Below are positions 1 through 11,200 of a stretch of DNA of 64,000 nt, in pieces (position 1 is the first letter of the stretch; every line of letters begins with the position of its first letter). Origin of the DNA: Pyrenula massariospora (taxonomy: Eukaryota > Ascomycota > Eurotiomycetes > Pyrenulales > Pyrenulaceae); assembly GCA_021030905.1 (NCBI GenBank), contig JAGFMI010000017.1, positions 868,001 to 932,000 on the forward strand, read 5' to 3'. The position numbers and the translations under genes are program-made. The notes below the pieces were generated by a model that made no database searches, had not been told where the DNA came from, and saw only the letters and a list, made by a program, of their open reading frames with translations.

Positions 1-1244
1 GGAACGTTCGGTTGTTTAAAGCGGGCTTTCAGTCGATGCCGCTTACTGCCCAAGGAATACATGGACGCCGGGATAAGGGATACGGCCAAGCTATCAACCA
101 CCAATATATCCTCAGATTAAGTCTGCAGCGTGTTCTAGTGGAGGAATCTCAAGTCCTCCGCTTTCATTTCCCGCAACTTTCATGATGGACTTCGGTTTAC
201 ATCTATCTCCAAAGTCTCGAGACCAGCTATTTATCTCAAGTCAGCTCTGGTCATCTTTCACCCCGTGAATTCTTGCGAGCCAGACCCATCGATGTATAAT
301 GTCTTGCGATTGTGTTCAGATTTGTTGTGCGAATCATGCCGAGATCTTGCTACCGCTTGGCTCTTGCCGTGGCATAGACAACAAGGCTCTGGTGCTTACA
401 GGTCGTAGATCACGGACTACGACTCCCACCTGCGAGTCCGGTACTAATCCTTGTGAGATAGCGCGCCGAGACCAGCTATCTCTACTTCGGTCCTAATAAT
501 CGAGTCCTGCTCTTGGATGAAGAGGCTATGAGGCGGCTCGCGAAAGAGCGTTAGAAGATGGCAGGCAAAGGCAACGATTCTTGGAAACTTTAACCCTTGC
601 TGGCATTTTTCAGAGTTGGCCTCGTGGCTGAAGTAGATCGATAGTTTTGGTCATAGGCCTCAAAGTCGTAGCTCCGTAAGTTTTCTGTCTCGTCTGTTCT
701 TAAGCTATGCCATGTCTACAAGACGACCTTAGAGTTGCTGCGATGGAGAGCTCTTAGTAATCGGAGAAACAAACCAGAATGTCTGTCTCTTGAGCTAAAG
801 AGCAACCCGACCGTGCGCTCTTCTCGCTGAATTATCCAATCCTTCAATTGGGGATCTAGAAATGGCAAAGTTTTGTTGGGCAGTTCTGCGGTTCGTCATA
901 TGGTAGGCATTTCATCATAAACAGCCTCGCCGTTGCCTGGTTGAATGTGCCGCAGCGCTTCACCATTTACCCGCCCTCTTAGCATGAAATTTAGTCAATT
1001 GACATCCAGTAAAACATTGTGTGCCTGAAGAATCCACAGCCTCTGAGCAGGCTACAGTCGCCAAGCAATCGTGTCTGCCTGCGCAATTGAGTGGTAGTGA
1101 GTGCTTATAGGAAGAGATGAGAAATCTTGTTCTGTTCTTATCAACAACACTCATATAATCTGTCTAACGATTTGTCTCTTCTCAAAGGCTCGGACGAGTT
1201 CCTTGATTTGAATTTAGTAGTAAGTAAACATCCAAAACGCCAAA
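1..1244. other. Left-edge stretch without a recognisable gene
   Basis: I found no reading frame with a recognisable domain and no splice chain that opens a longer protein. The short ORF at 299-496 has no family signature. A gene entering from the left edge cannot be excluded, but nothing here looks like its 3' end. Confidence 0.4.
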
Positions 1245-1422
1245 ATGACCGACAGTGGCGGCTTCGTGAAAGTTCCTACCGATGAGGAAGGAAAACACAT
1301 GGAAGAGGCAGCGAAGACCCAAAGAGAAGCGTGAACAGGCTAGAAAGGAGCGCGAGGCACGTGAGGCAGCGATGGCAGCTGGACAGAAATCCCAAGAGCA
1401 TCGAGGGGCCGGGCGCGGCTAA
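1245..1422 (+). pseudogene. Small charged-protein ORF apparently broken by a frameshift
   Basis: An ATG in a good context (CCAAAATGA) opens a 29-codon frame (MTDSGGFVKVPTDEEGKH...) that stops at 1332-1334. One base further along, another frame continues the same charged, helical composition (KREQARKEREAREAAMAAGQ) to a stop at 1420-1422. The style matches across the break, so a one-base frameshift, or an unseen intron, is likely. A GTGAGT donor-like site follows at 1435. I do not recognise the family. It could be a relic, a sequencing error, or chance. Confidence 0.3.
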
Positions 1423-2148
1423 AGCAGTCTAGGCGTGAGTTTCAGCAGAGTAACTCTTGAGTTCTGAGGGAACTCTGCTAATCGACGTTTGTTAGATCAT
1501 TGATCAATGTCTGTGGAAAACTAAGCGGAAAGATACAACATCCATTCATTGCCAGCAATTATACAGACCTTGTGTTTGTGGAACGTCTCCCATCAAGGTA
1601 GCCAGGGAAAGATAGGCTTAGAGAGTCGAATCAGGCTATATTTCGAGTTTGTCCACAACCTAATTCACTCTATTCGCTTCACATTCCTTGTGCCGGGGAA
1701 GAAGTATGTATTGGTATGATGTTCGGTTGGACATTTCCACTCATTTAGCCAGAGCTTTCAACGAAGGAACGCATAATTCTTTCTGACGACAATGATCCTC
1801 TTTCCTCCTTATCTGCGCGGGCGCCGCTTTGCATGCGTTAATATTAGCGCTGAATGGATTCTCGTACCGTTGGGAAATTGAACCCCTTTAAAAGTATAGA
1901 TGTAAGTAGCACGAAGCCATGTCATGTCACCCGGGTACCCTGTCTTTAGCAACACCATGGCTTTATCCTCTTCGTACGCCTTATTGTAAAGTCATTCCTG
2001 CTGACTAGGGCCGAACGCCCCGGCTGAGTCTTGCCTTCAAAGCTCCCTTGTAATACTACCAGAGTTGCTATCTCACAGCTTGATTTGGCATTGAGCGATC
2101 GAGGAGAAATAGGACTTCGACAAGGTGCCGTAAAAGTTCACAGACTCC
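1423..2148. other. Intergenic, nothing recognisable
   Basis: No ORF of note. This is the 3' side of the minus-strand phosphotransferase gene. Confidence 0.4.
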
Positions 2149-3480
2149 TTAGAGAAACTTCTTGCAGTCTTCGTCATATGCCCTCAATTGTTCCATTTTC
2201 ATCTGAATGAATGCCTCTAAACCCGCCCGTGTTTCCGCATCGAGTGACTCAATATCACTGCCATCAGCTAGATAGTTGTCAAAAAGAGCATCGACGTCGA
2301 GAGGCTTTCGGGCGGCGTAGTTGAACCAGAAACGCTTCGTGAGCCACGATTCACGCATCAGACTGGAAAGAGGTTTCTCGGCTCCCGGCAATGCCCTCGC
2401 CTTTTCAGCTCGTTCCATCGCGAGCAGAAACCGCTGCAGACGGGGTTCATAAGTCCCGACAAACTCTTCTATTGTGTGACCACGAAAGAGATATGAGTCT
2501 GGTCCCACCAATAGCAACCACCATGGCGGCTCGGATGAGTACTGGCTTGGCATAGCATTTGTGAATTCAAGATCGAGCACAGCGGTAATGCGGAGAGTCT
2601 TTGGATCTATAAGCATGTTCTGAGGCCTCAGGTCATCGCAGAAGAGCTTAAATGGGCCGCGGTCGTCAATGCAGTATCTGTCGATAAATTGTCTAAATAA
2701 ATAACGGGCGATGTACCGCCGTTGAGCATCGTTTGAGTTGGTGGAGAGATTACGTTGAGTCCGAAGATGGATGATGTTTTCATTGGTCAAAGATCTAAAG
2801 TAGTCGCTAGCAGATTCAAATGGAGCAGTAGGAAATTTATCGACAGGGTAGAATGTGGTGGTTGCTAATTCATTCATGCTGTAAGTGAGGGGTCTTTCTG
2901 TTACAGACCATGTATTCGACCTCCCTTTCGAGATGGCTCCAATACGAAGGAAATTGAACTGAAATAGTTGAAGTAGGATGTCGGCAATTTGATCGAAGAT
3001 AGTATCCAGTATTTTCTCGTCAATTTCAGGATTTAGATATAGTTTCTTTGGATGAGCTGGGTCCTTCAAGACATCAGATAGATTAATTCCCTCGATGAAA
3101 TCTGAGATGATGAACGGTCCAAAGCATCGGGGACTATCCTTCGTCAAGCCCCAATCTATCAAGAGAGGAACAGGAATTGTGGTGTGTTCATGGAGAAATT
3201 TGATAATGTTGACTTCGTTAGCCACCTTTTCATCTCGGGAAATCGTGTGCCCTGGCCCTGGAAACCGAATAAGGGCATCCGGATCCTCATCGTTGAACGA
3301 AACCCGAAGACAGAAGTTAAAGGAGCCCTCGAACCAGTCAATAACCCCGTTGGCCTCACCTTTTCGCCGACGGCGGGCAACGAATTCTGCAATTTCATCT
3401 GTTACACTGAAAATCTGTTTCTTCCACTCCTCCCATTGATCATCGCCCCTTTTTTCGGCTAGCTCATCGAAGATAGTCAT
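2149..3480 (-). CDS. APH-like phosphotransferase family protein
   Basis: A 443-residue single-exon protein. It has the aminoglycoside/choline-kinase-like fold signature: an N-lobe region with FNFCLRVSFND near residue 50, a catalytic loop FCDDLRPQNMLID near residue 279, and a metal-binding motif LDLEFTNAMP about 20 residues later. In this fungal subfamily the canonical H-x-D is usually C-D-D, as here, and the following Asp and Asn are kept, so activity is plausible. The substrate is unknown. The start at 3480 is the first Met of an uninterrupted frame. Two CACGTG boxes lie about 400 bp upstream. It lies 4.8 kb from the PKS and transcribes away from it, so I do not count it as a cluster member. 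It could equally be a non-catalytic protein of this very expanded family. Confidence 0.8.
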   Translation of the reverse strand: MTIFDELAEKRGDDQWEEWKKQIFSVTDEIAEFVARRRRKGEANGVIDWFEGSFNFCLRVSFNDEDPDALIRFPGPGHTISRDEKVANEVNIIKFLHEHTTIPVPLLIDWGLTKDSPRCFGPFIISDFIEGINLSDVLKDPAHPKKLYLNPEIDEKILDTIFDQIADILLQLFQFNFLRIGAISKGRSNTWSVTERPLTYSMNELATTTFYPVDKFPTAPFESASDYFRSLTNENIIHLRTQRNLSTNSNDAQRRYIARYLFRQFIDRYCIDDRGPFKLFCDDLRPQNMLIDPKTLRITAVLDLEFTNAMPSQYSSEPPWWLLLVGPDSYLFRGHTIEEFVGTYEPRLQRFLLAMERAEKARALPGAEKPLSSLMRESWLTKRFWFNYAARKPLDVDALFDNYLADGSDIESLDAETRAGLEAFIQMKMEQLRAYDEDCKKFL

Positions 3481-3876
3481 AGCAATGGCGGTATTGATCC
3501 CATTGAAGCCGATGAGTGAGGTCGTTACATAATAGTATGTTTAGCAAAAGGCGCTGAAGCATAGAGAAGACTGGAAAAGGTAGATACAATGGCTGAATCG
3601 CCGAATGGAACCGTTTGGTGCTTCAGTGCTGCTTGCTTAATAATGGGTAAGCATAAGGTTGCAGTACCTAACTGACAAGTCTGGTTGCTATTATCAAAGC
3701 AACATCAGTAAACATGTGTAGAGAGCGTTTTAATCCTTTCTGATTAGCCTTATACTTAATTGTGCTCTGTTAAGGTATGACGAGACGACGAAACGCAACC
3801 TGCCACGTACCTGCGTTGCCTAGTGTCTCGTTCTGCAGTAACCCGCATGTGCCGGAGAGTGCACGAACTAGCTTTC

Positions 3877-3892
3877 CACGTGACCCCACGTG
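3877..3892. promoter_or_regulatory. Pair of CACGTG palindromes 10 bp apart
   Basis: CACGTG occurs at 3877-3882 and 3887-3892, a start-to-start distance of 10 bp, so both sites face the same side of the helix. It lies about 400 bp upstream of the phosphotransferase start at 3480. CACGTG is a bHLH-type site in fungi. The regulatory role is inferred. Confidence 0.35.
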
Positions 3893-6800
3893 ATCTGCAC
3901 AGGCGTGTACGCACCAGGCCAGCACCTTCATAGTAGAATAGCAAGCACCTCTACGATCCCGAGGAAGACACTGAATCCTACATAATGTTTCGAATACGCC
4001 ACCGAATTTATCATGCAGAAGCACAGTCACGGTATGTTGGATGTGAAAGTCTTGCACCAGGGGCATCAATTCACTAAGGTCAAAATTCTTGCTTAAATGA
4101 CTACAAAAGTGCTGAGAGCATTGACGTTACAAACCTAGAATTGATACAGAATTCTACAGAACGCTTCAACTAAGTGGTTGGTATTCAAAAGGATATCCAA
4201 AATGCCCTCGGCCCGCCCTCGACATGGCGCTTAGGCGTGAGCAGATGCCGAAAAATAAAGATTGAAGGATTCTTCCTATCTAAAAGAGGGCAAGACGAAG
4301 GCTGGTTTGAAGTAATAAGTGCAAATAACAGCACAAACTCTCACACGTGACGGATAGACACGAGAATCAAAGGCCAAAGCGTAGCCGAATATATTCTTGT
4401 ACAAATTGAACAGTAAAGCATTGACCGTATATGAGCTCTTTAGCTCCGTCATTAGCATACGAATGCGTGGATTCGGAAAAATTAGGGGCCATACCAGATT
4501 ATCTGAGAAGTTTGATGAATCGGTCCTTAGGAGAAGTTGAAAGGATGCTGTGTCGAGGTGAACAGCGAATTTTGCATGGTCTCCTAGATCGTTTTGACGA
4601 CAGCGAAAGTGCTTCGGATAGCAATCCGCAGATATTGGGTCTTGTCTACAACTGAGTCGGTGATTGAAGCAACGAGGGCCTTCTCGCAACCAAATCTCTT
4701 TGACTCTTGCTTTCTTGATTTCAGCCAAGATGATCCAGTGCTTACTCCACACACGGTCAGGCTCGACCGGAAACGACAACTTCTACACGACGCTTACTAT
4801 CTAGTCTTGGGATTAACTAAATAAAGCCTTAGCTTCAGTGCTCGTGTGCCAAGACTGGACACGATTTGGAAAATCCGATAGGATGGTTCTTCCCGTGCGG
4901 GCGGGACGGGAAACAGTGGCTGTGACTGTGGAGAAGAGTGAGGATTTCGACCTAAAATCCGCGCCTGTCCAAGAACCTGGGCGATCAATTCTGCATCTAT
5001 GCTAGGCCTATCCAGGTACTATTAGCAGCGAGGCAAGATAGGATAATTTAGGAGGCGTACCATCATATTATCTGTTATATTAACACCCTCCTTGACGCCA
5101 CTGTTTCACATACCCTGCAAGGTACCAAGCCAACAACAGCGAGCATGTCTACTATATTCATGCCGTACCTCAGCGAGATGACATGGCTAGCGCACCACAA
5201 TTGCATCACTGGTAGGAAATACCTACGAGACTCTTCCGCGCTCGGAAACGACGATACAGCAAGGAACGACACATAGCTGTTTTTTCCTAAACTATCCAGC
5301 TTCTCAAATTTAGATATCACTCAGCTTTTCATCTTAGTTGCCGTAGCATAGCAGCTTCGATCTCCAACGGATATACAACTCAAGGCGCTGAGCAGCCACG
5401 GCCGTGCATGATGAAGAGCCTGCGAAGTGGTCTTCCCGTCAGAAAATGATGCTTAGGGCGTGTTAGTGGTGGCGTTTTAGTTTTATAGAGAGAACTGCTT
5501 AGGTTGATTGTCTTCTGCCCCATGTTTCCTCCGCTGTCCCCCAACCGGCGATATTTCCTATCTTGACTTTGCAAATGCGTTTAGCTCTTGCTCGACCGAC
5601 GTCAACATCTATCCTTCGCGATGTAGCTGGACCCAAATCTCCACAGCGCCGAGTTGTCTAGCGTCGTTCAAATTGCCAGCCGGAATTGAGACCGGAGGAT
5701 CAGGTAAGGCGAACATTCCGCGTGAATCCTCTATTTGCCTCACGAAAGCCTGGAAGGGACTAGATCAAAAATTCTAGTCCATAAAGATGGTTGTATGTGG
5801 AGGATCTGTTGGGCAGTGTCTCGGTCACAAAGGGCGGCTAGCCGTGTTGATGCTGGAGAGCCTAATTGAGACCGTTGATCAAGGCTACCACGCCATGAAA
5901 CAGACGACGCCGGCGCGCATGCCCTGCCCCTATTTGCCGAAGCACTTCATTGGGTACCCGGCAGATGGGGATCCTTAGATACGATCGATAATGCAAGATA
6001 GCGTTGGCGGAGGGCAGGGAATGATTCGCCACGACAATCAGAAGGGATCAGAATCTATAAAGCCCAACCAGATCGCGACCATGGACCATGAACATTTTGG
6101 TCCAGCCCTCCCTCATGATCTCAAGTGAGGCAATTAGCACCACTCGACCCTGGTTCAGGTCGCGCAGCAAGGCAGATTGCCACTCCATTGTTGGGAAAAC
6201 ATCGCCAGCCTAACGGAAATAAACATCGGAAAGCTGATCGCTTTACATTGCTGTACCTGGAGAACGGTGATCTCGACAACGAACCCAACGAATCAGTGGA
6301 TCCTTTCATGATAGGCTGGGACAAAGCTATGGATGCGACGTCCTCAAAGGAGATGGAACTGAGATGACGCCACCGGGGTTGTGAAGAGGATCCTTCTGTG
6401 TGCCTAATGCACGCAGCCTTAGCCTGGACCTATTAGTACAGTCCCCTTCGGTAGGGGTCCAGACTGGTATTGCGCAGCCAAACCCGTATCGGATAGTACT
6501 GTAGATCGCTTACAGTGGGCTATAGTTGACGCTGTAGGAGCTCGATGGTCGCTCATCCCGATTCGACCTAATATAGCTTTGTATATTATTACACAAACGC
6601 ACGATAATACGGAGACATGACAAACATCCTCTCATCATAGTCAAGGTGAAGTCTTACCAACGTTGTAGGTTCTATCACTTTGTGCCCCTAAAATGATTAA
6701 TCAACCATGCCTGGTCGAAGTCGGAGCTTGTTTCGCGATTTGGAGGGTTCAGATCAAGTTTCCATTGCAGCGTCAACTAAAGCCCACCATAGCCAGTTTA

Positions 6801-8148
6801 TCAGAGCGGCTGATTCTCTAGGAGATCCAGCATCTCACCTGCCACAGGGTTGGCTGCTTGGGTAAGAGACGTCGTCGTATTCATCCCGACGGAAGGATCG
6901 GGAGTCTAAGATGATTTGTCCCAGACGCCCATGCGCTCGCGTCGGCTCGCATGGCCAAGTGCCCGCTGCAGTGTGGCGCTGCATAGGGCCGCCTCGGCAC
7001 TCCCGCTATCCCGCTATCCCTTGAGCTGGCGTATGTAGTCCAAGCCTAAAAACAAGGGCCAATCAATCTAATCCGTGCTGACCAAGTTGTTGTTGGTGAC
7101 AGCCCAGGTCAGGGTTGGCATGAGCCGCAGAGGAACCGATCAGGTTACGAGAGCGCTTACGCCAGCATGCTTCATAAGACATAATTATTTCGTACTACAC
7201 GCCTGAAGTACTAAACCTACGGTAGGGGGAGAATGGCGATTGGTGCGGAACCACTTCGCGCCACAGATACTTGTAGTTGGGTACCTGGCTAGGTAGGTAT
7301 ACGCCTATCATTACCGCGGTCAACATACCCATGATGAACCCATCGAGAGCGACCGGCGAGTGGCCGCCGGGGGGTCCTGCGAGATTTCCCCGCCGTCCTC
7401 CTCCCACCCGCCATCGGGAGGACACTAACTAGCAGCACCACTACTTTTAGCACTCCACATCTCCGCACCCTTCTACGACGGACCTCAGTTTGTGAGAACT
7501 ACATGTCCAGCCCCGCTTATTGCGGCATGTTGTGGCGTCCCCGACTCCTGCAACATTGGGAAAGATTTGGAAAGATGGGAAAAGATTACCGGGCCTGACA
7601 TCCACGCCGTCTCATCCATGGACGACGTGGCGCCGGAGCGTTGTGAAGAACATCGTGAATAACATCTCCTCCCTCTACCCAAAACACACCTTACGCGGTC
7701 GTTGCTGATGTCACGTACTGCTCCAGCTGCATCGCGACAGCGGAGCCAATCGATCTCCGCCCCCTGTTCACCATGGGTCGACCAAACTGCTATCCTCAAG
7801 GCATTTTTGGTCCTGCCTTCACTGGTCTTCCCGCTCCGTCGCGTCCAGTTGCATGTGCGACCTTCTAGATGCGCCTGTCGCATAACCGGCACGATAGGAT
7901 TCTATCCGACGGCCTGTCAGGGACCTTTCGATCGATTCTGCCTTGGTGGCTCTCAACATTTTGGGCGGGCGATCGCTCAAAGTGAGCGGCTTTGGAAGTC
8001 AATATGACTTGGAAAAGGCCCTGGGCATATCTGCTTAGTGCCGCCCTGTACTGATTTCTATATGACACACGCTCTGATGGATCTGACCAGAGCGATCGCG
8101 CGATGTCCCGCCCTTCAGATGGGTCCCTCGAATTATCGGCCTTGCATT
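3893..8148. other. 4.3 kb gene-poor region with unresolved ORFs
   Basis: No family is recognisable. Two in-frame ORFs at 5508-5777 and 5787-5978 could be joined by a candidate intron 5704-5777 (GTAAGG...CTAG), giving a frame rich in Cys and Pro that ends at 5976-5978. I could not assign it. ORFs at 4276-4779 (minus), 6125-6367 and 7485-7892 (minus) look like chance. A direct 10-bp repeat (cccgctatcc type) is near 7001-7020. The stretch just before 8149 is the likely PKS promoter. Confidence 0.35.
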
Positions 8149-8153
8149 TATAA
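8149..8153 (+). promoter_or_regulatory. Candidate TATA box of the PKS gene
   Basis: TATAA within CATTTATAATC, about 115 bp upstream of the PKS start codon. The position is plausible for a fungal core promoter, but it rests on sequence similarity only. Confidence 0.3.
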
Positions 8154-8267
8154 TCAGAGAGATTCTGAATCTATCACAGTATGCGTATTTCTTTTTATCC
8201 GCCGCTTGTATCTCTGGTCCGTCTAAGACAGCGTTCTCGTCAGTCAGATTAGAGCCTTAAGCTCACA

Positions 8268-11200
8268 ATGAAAATAGCTTTCTTCAGCGGCGAGCACTCG
8301 CACGACGACGAGCGTGCCGTCGCCCGTCACCTGCTTGTCCATAGCAAGGGGGACGACCATCGCTGTCTCCATGCCTTTCTACACGCGGCGACTGTCGCCG
8401 TCAAGGATGAGATCCGCGCCTTGCCTCATGCCATCCAGGCTCTGGTCCCGTCTTTCGAGCACGTCCTTGACCTCGTCAACCATACCCCAATCCTGCGAGA
8501 TGGACCACTCGCAGAGCCAGTGGAGAGAGTGCTGCTGTGTGTGCTCAGATTCGGGTCCATTATCGGGTAGGTGATAAGACCTTAGCTATCGTGCACGCCT
8601 GGAAGTCTGTGCCAAGGTTTACTTATGGTGATGACAGGCACTATGAGCTCTCCTCAGCCACATTTGACCTCAGCTGCGCCGACGCCTGTCTTCTGGGCCT
8701 GGGTGTTGGCGTTCTGGTGGCGGCCGCCGTGAGCTTGTCTCCGACCATTAGGGATCTCTCGGCCAGAGGCGTCGAAGTCGTGCGCATCACTTTCCGCTGT
8801 GCCTTCTGCGTCGACCGCATTGCCCGAACGCTCGATACATTCGATCTCGAGTCGACATCCAAACAATGGATTTACGTCATGCTCAATGAGAGCGAGCAGC
8901 GGGTGAGGGATGAGCTGGAGGTCGCCCAGCCTAGCCATGTAAGCTTCTTTCAGTGCAGTCCATCCCGACTTCCAATCCCAACATCCCCAATTTTAGTTGA
9001 TGGAGCGTCATCGGCTAACGATCTGCGGCAGAACACTCCAAGCACAGGAAAGATCTTTGTCATCAATGCAAGACCACATGGGATTAGTGTCAGTGGTCCG
9101 CCGTCGAGGATCCAGCGCCTCTTTGAAGAAGTGCCTTTCTTTCGACAATCCAATTTTATTCGCATGCAGTGCTACGGTGGTCCAATCCATGCAGATCACA
9201 TCTTCGATGAAGAAATTGTCTCAGCCATCGTGAAGACTTCTCAATCAACCTATCCTCCCCGGGCCCAAGTCATCTCACCAGGCACAGGCCAACCATTCAC
9301 TGCCATCGATGCGACAGAGCTCTTCAGACAGGTCATAAAATACCTACTTACCGAGGAAGTTTGCTGGGAGAAAGCGGTAAAGTATGCCGCTCAACGGGTC
9401 AAAGGTTCTGGCAGCAATCGTTATCAGATATATGCCTTTAGGACCGCCCAACAGGTTCAAGACGTGGTCACTTCAATCAATGGCGCGATCGAGAATCCGA
9501 TCGTGTCCACGGTCGATATGATGGCTTGGCTGTTTTCGCCACCAAAGCCGCACGTCAGATCTTCAGGCTCCCTCCAGTCTAAGATTGCCATTGTCGGTAT
9601 GTCCTGTCGGTTCCCGGGTGGTGCCAATGACACAGACCTGTATTGGGATTTGCTCGAAAGTGGTCGCGATGTGCATGAGAAAGTGCCTCCCGACCGATTC
9701 GACCTTGATGCTCACTATGATCCAACGGGACGGAAGATCAACGCCACCCACACACCATATGGATGCTTCGTAGAAAATCCAGGCTTGTTCGACCCGGCAT
9801 TCTTCAATATGTCCCCAAGAGAAGCTGAACAGACCGACCCGATGCAGCGCCTAGCATTGGTCACAGCGTACGAGGCTCTGGAAAAAGCCGGCTTTGTTGC
9901 CCACAAGTCCGTCGACATGCAACGCATCGGCACCTTCTTTGGTCAGTCGAGTGATGACTACCGTGAAGTAAACTCGGCCCAAGATATTGGAACATACTGG
10001 ATCTCTGGTGGCTGTCGAGCTTTTGGTCCCGGCCGTATCAATTACTTTTGCGGCTTTTCGGGCCCTAGTTTCAACTGTGACACCGCCTGCTCGTCCAGTT
10101 TGGCCACCATTCAAATGGCCTGCACTTCATTATGGAGTGGCGACACCAACATGGTCGTCGCGGGAGGTGTTAACATCCTTACGAATCCGGATGTGTTTGC
10201 CGGGCTTAGTAAAGCCTTTTTCCTCTCGAATACCGGAAACTGTAAGACCTGGGACAGCGAAGCTGATGGGTATTGTCGTGCTGACGGGGTGGGCGCCGTT
10301 GTGATGAAACGACTTGAAGATGCTCTTGCCGACAACGACAATATTCTTGGTGTCGTGGGCGCAGCGGCCACCAATCATTCCGCCGAGGCCATCTCCATCA
10401 CCCATCCTCACTCTGGCGCACAGTCACAGCTTTTCCGTCAAGTCATCAGTCGAGCTGGAGTTGATCCTCTCGATGTTGGCTATGTTGAATTACACGGTAC
10501 GGGTACCCAGGCCGGAGACTCAACTGAGCTCAAGTCTGTTACGGACGTATTTGCTCCGGCCAAGCAAGGCCGAAACACCAAACAACCTCTATTCATTGGC
10601 ACTGCCAAAGCCAACGTCGGTCATGGTGAAGCGGCAGCGGGCATAATGTCCCTGATAAAGACCCTGTGTGTTCTCCAGAAAGAGTCAATTCCACCTCACG
10701 TAGGCATCAAGAAGAATTTGACTCCGAATTTCCCGGCGGATGCAGACGAGCGGAATTTGCACATTCCTTACAGCGCCACGCCTTGGCGCCGATCGCCAGA
10801 GAGGAAACGGATTGCAATCGTGAACAACTTTGGCGCCGCGGGAGGGAACACCACATTCGTCCTAGAAGAGGGGCCAGAGCCACAAATCGAAGGAAGCGAT
10901 CCACGATCAAGACACGTTCTGACCATTTCGGCAAAAAATGTTGTGTCGCTCCAGCGCAATGTTGAACGCTTACTCTTATATCTTCAAAAGAACCCAGGAG
11001 TGGCTCTGCATGACCTAGCCTACACCTTGACCGCCAGAAGAGCGCAATACACTTACCGTGTCGGTTTTGCCGTTTCCGAAACCACTAACTTGCGAACGCT
11101 ATGTGAACCATACTTAGTTAATGATCCTTCTATCAAGGCTGTCCGTACACATCAACCACCGGTGGCCTTTGCTTTCACAGGTCAAGGATCGTTTTACTCA

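Noticed and set aside
2149-3480. Phosphotransferase-like gene as a PKS cluster member
   Set aside because: It is separated by 4.8 kb and transcribed away. The family is very common in fungal genomes.
4276-4779. 167-residue minus-strand ORF as a gene
   Set aside because: No domain, no signal and no splice partners; composition looks random.
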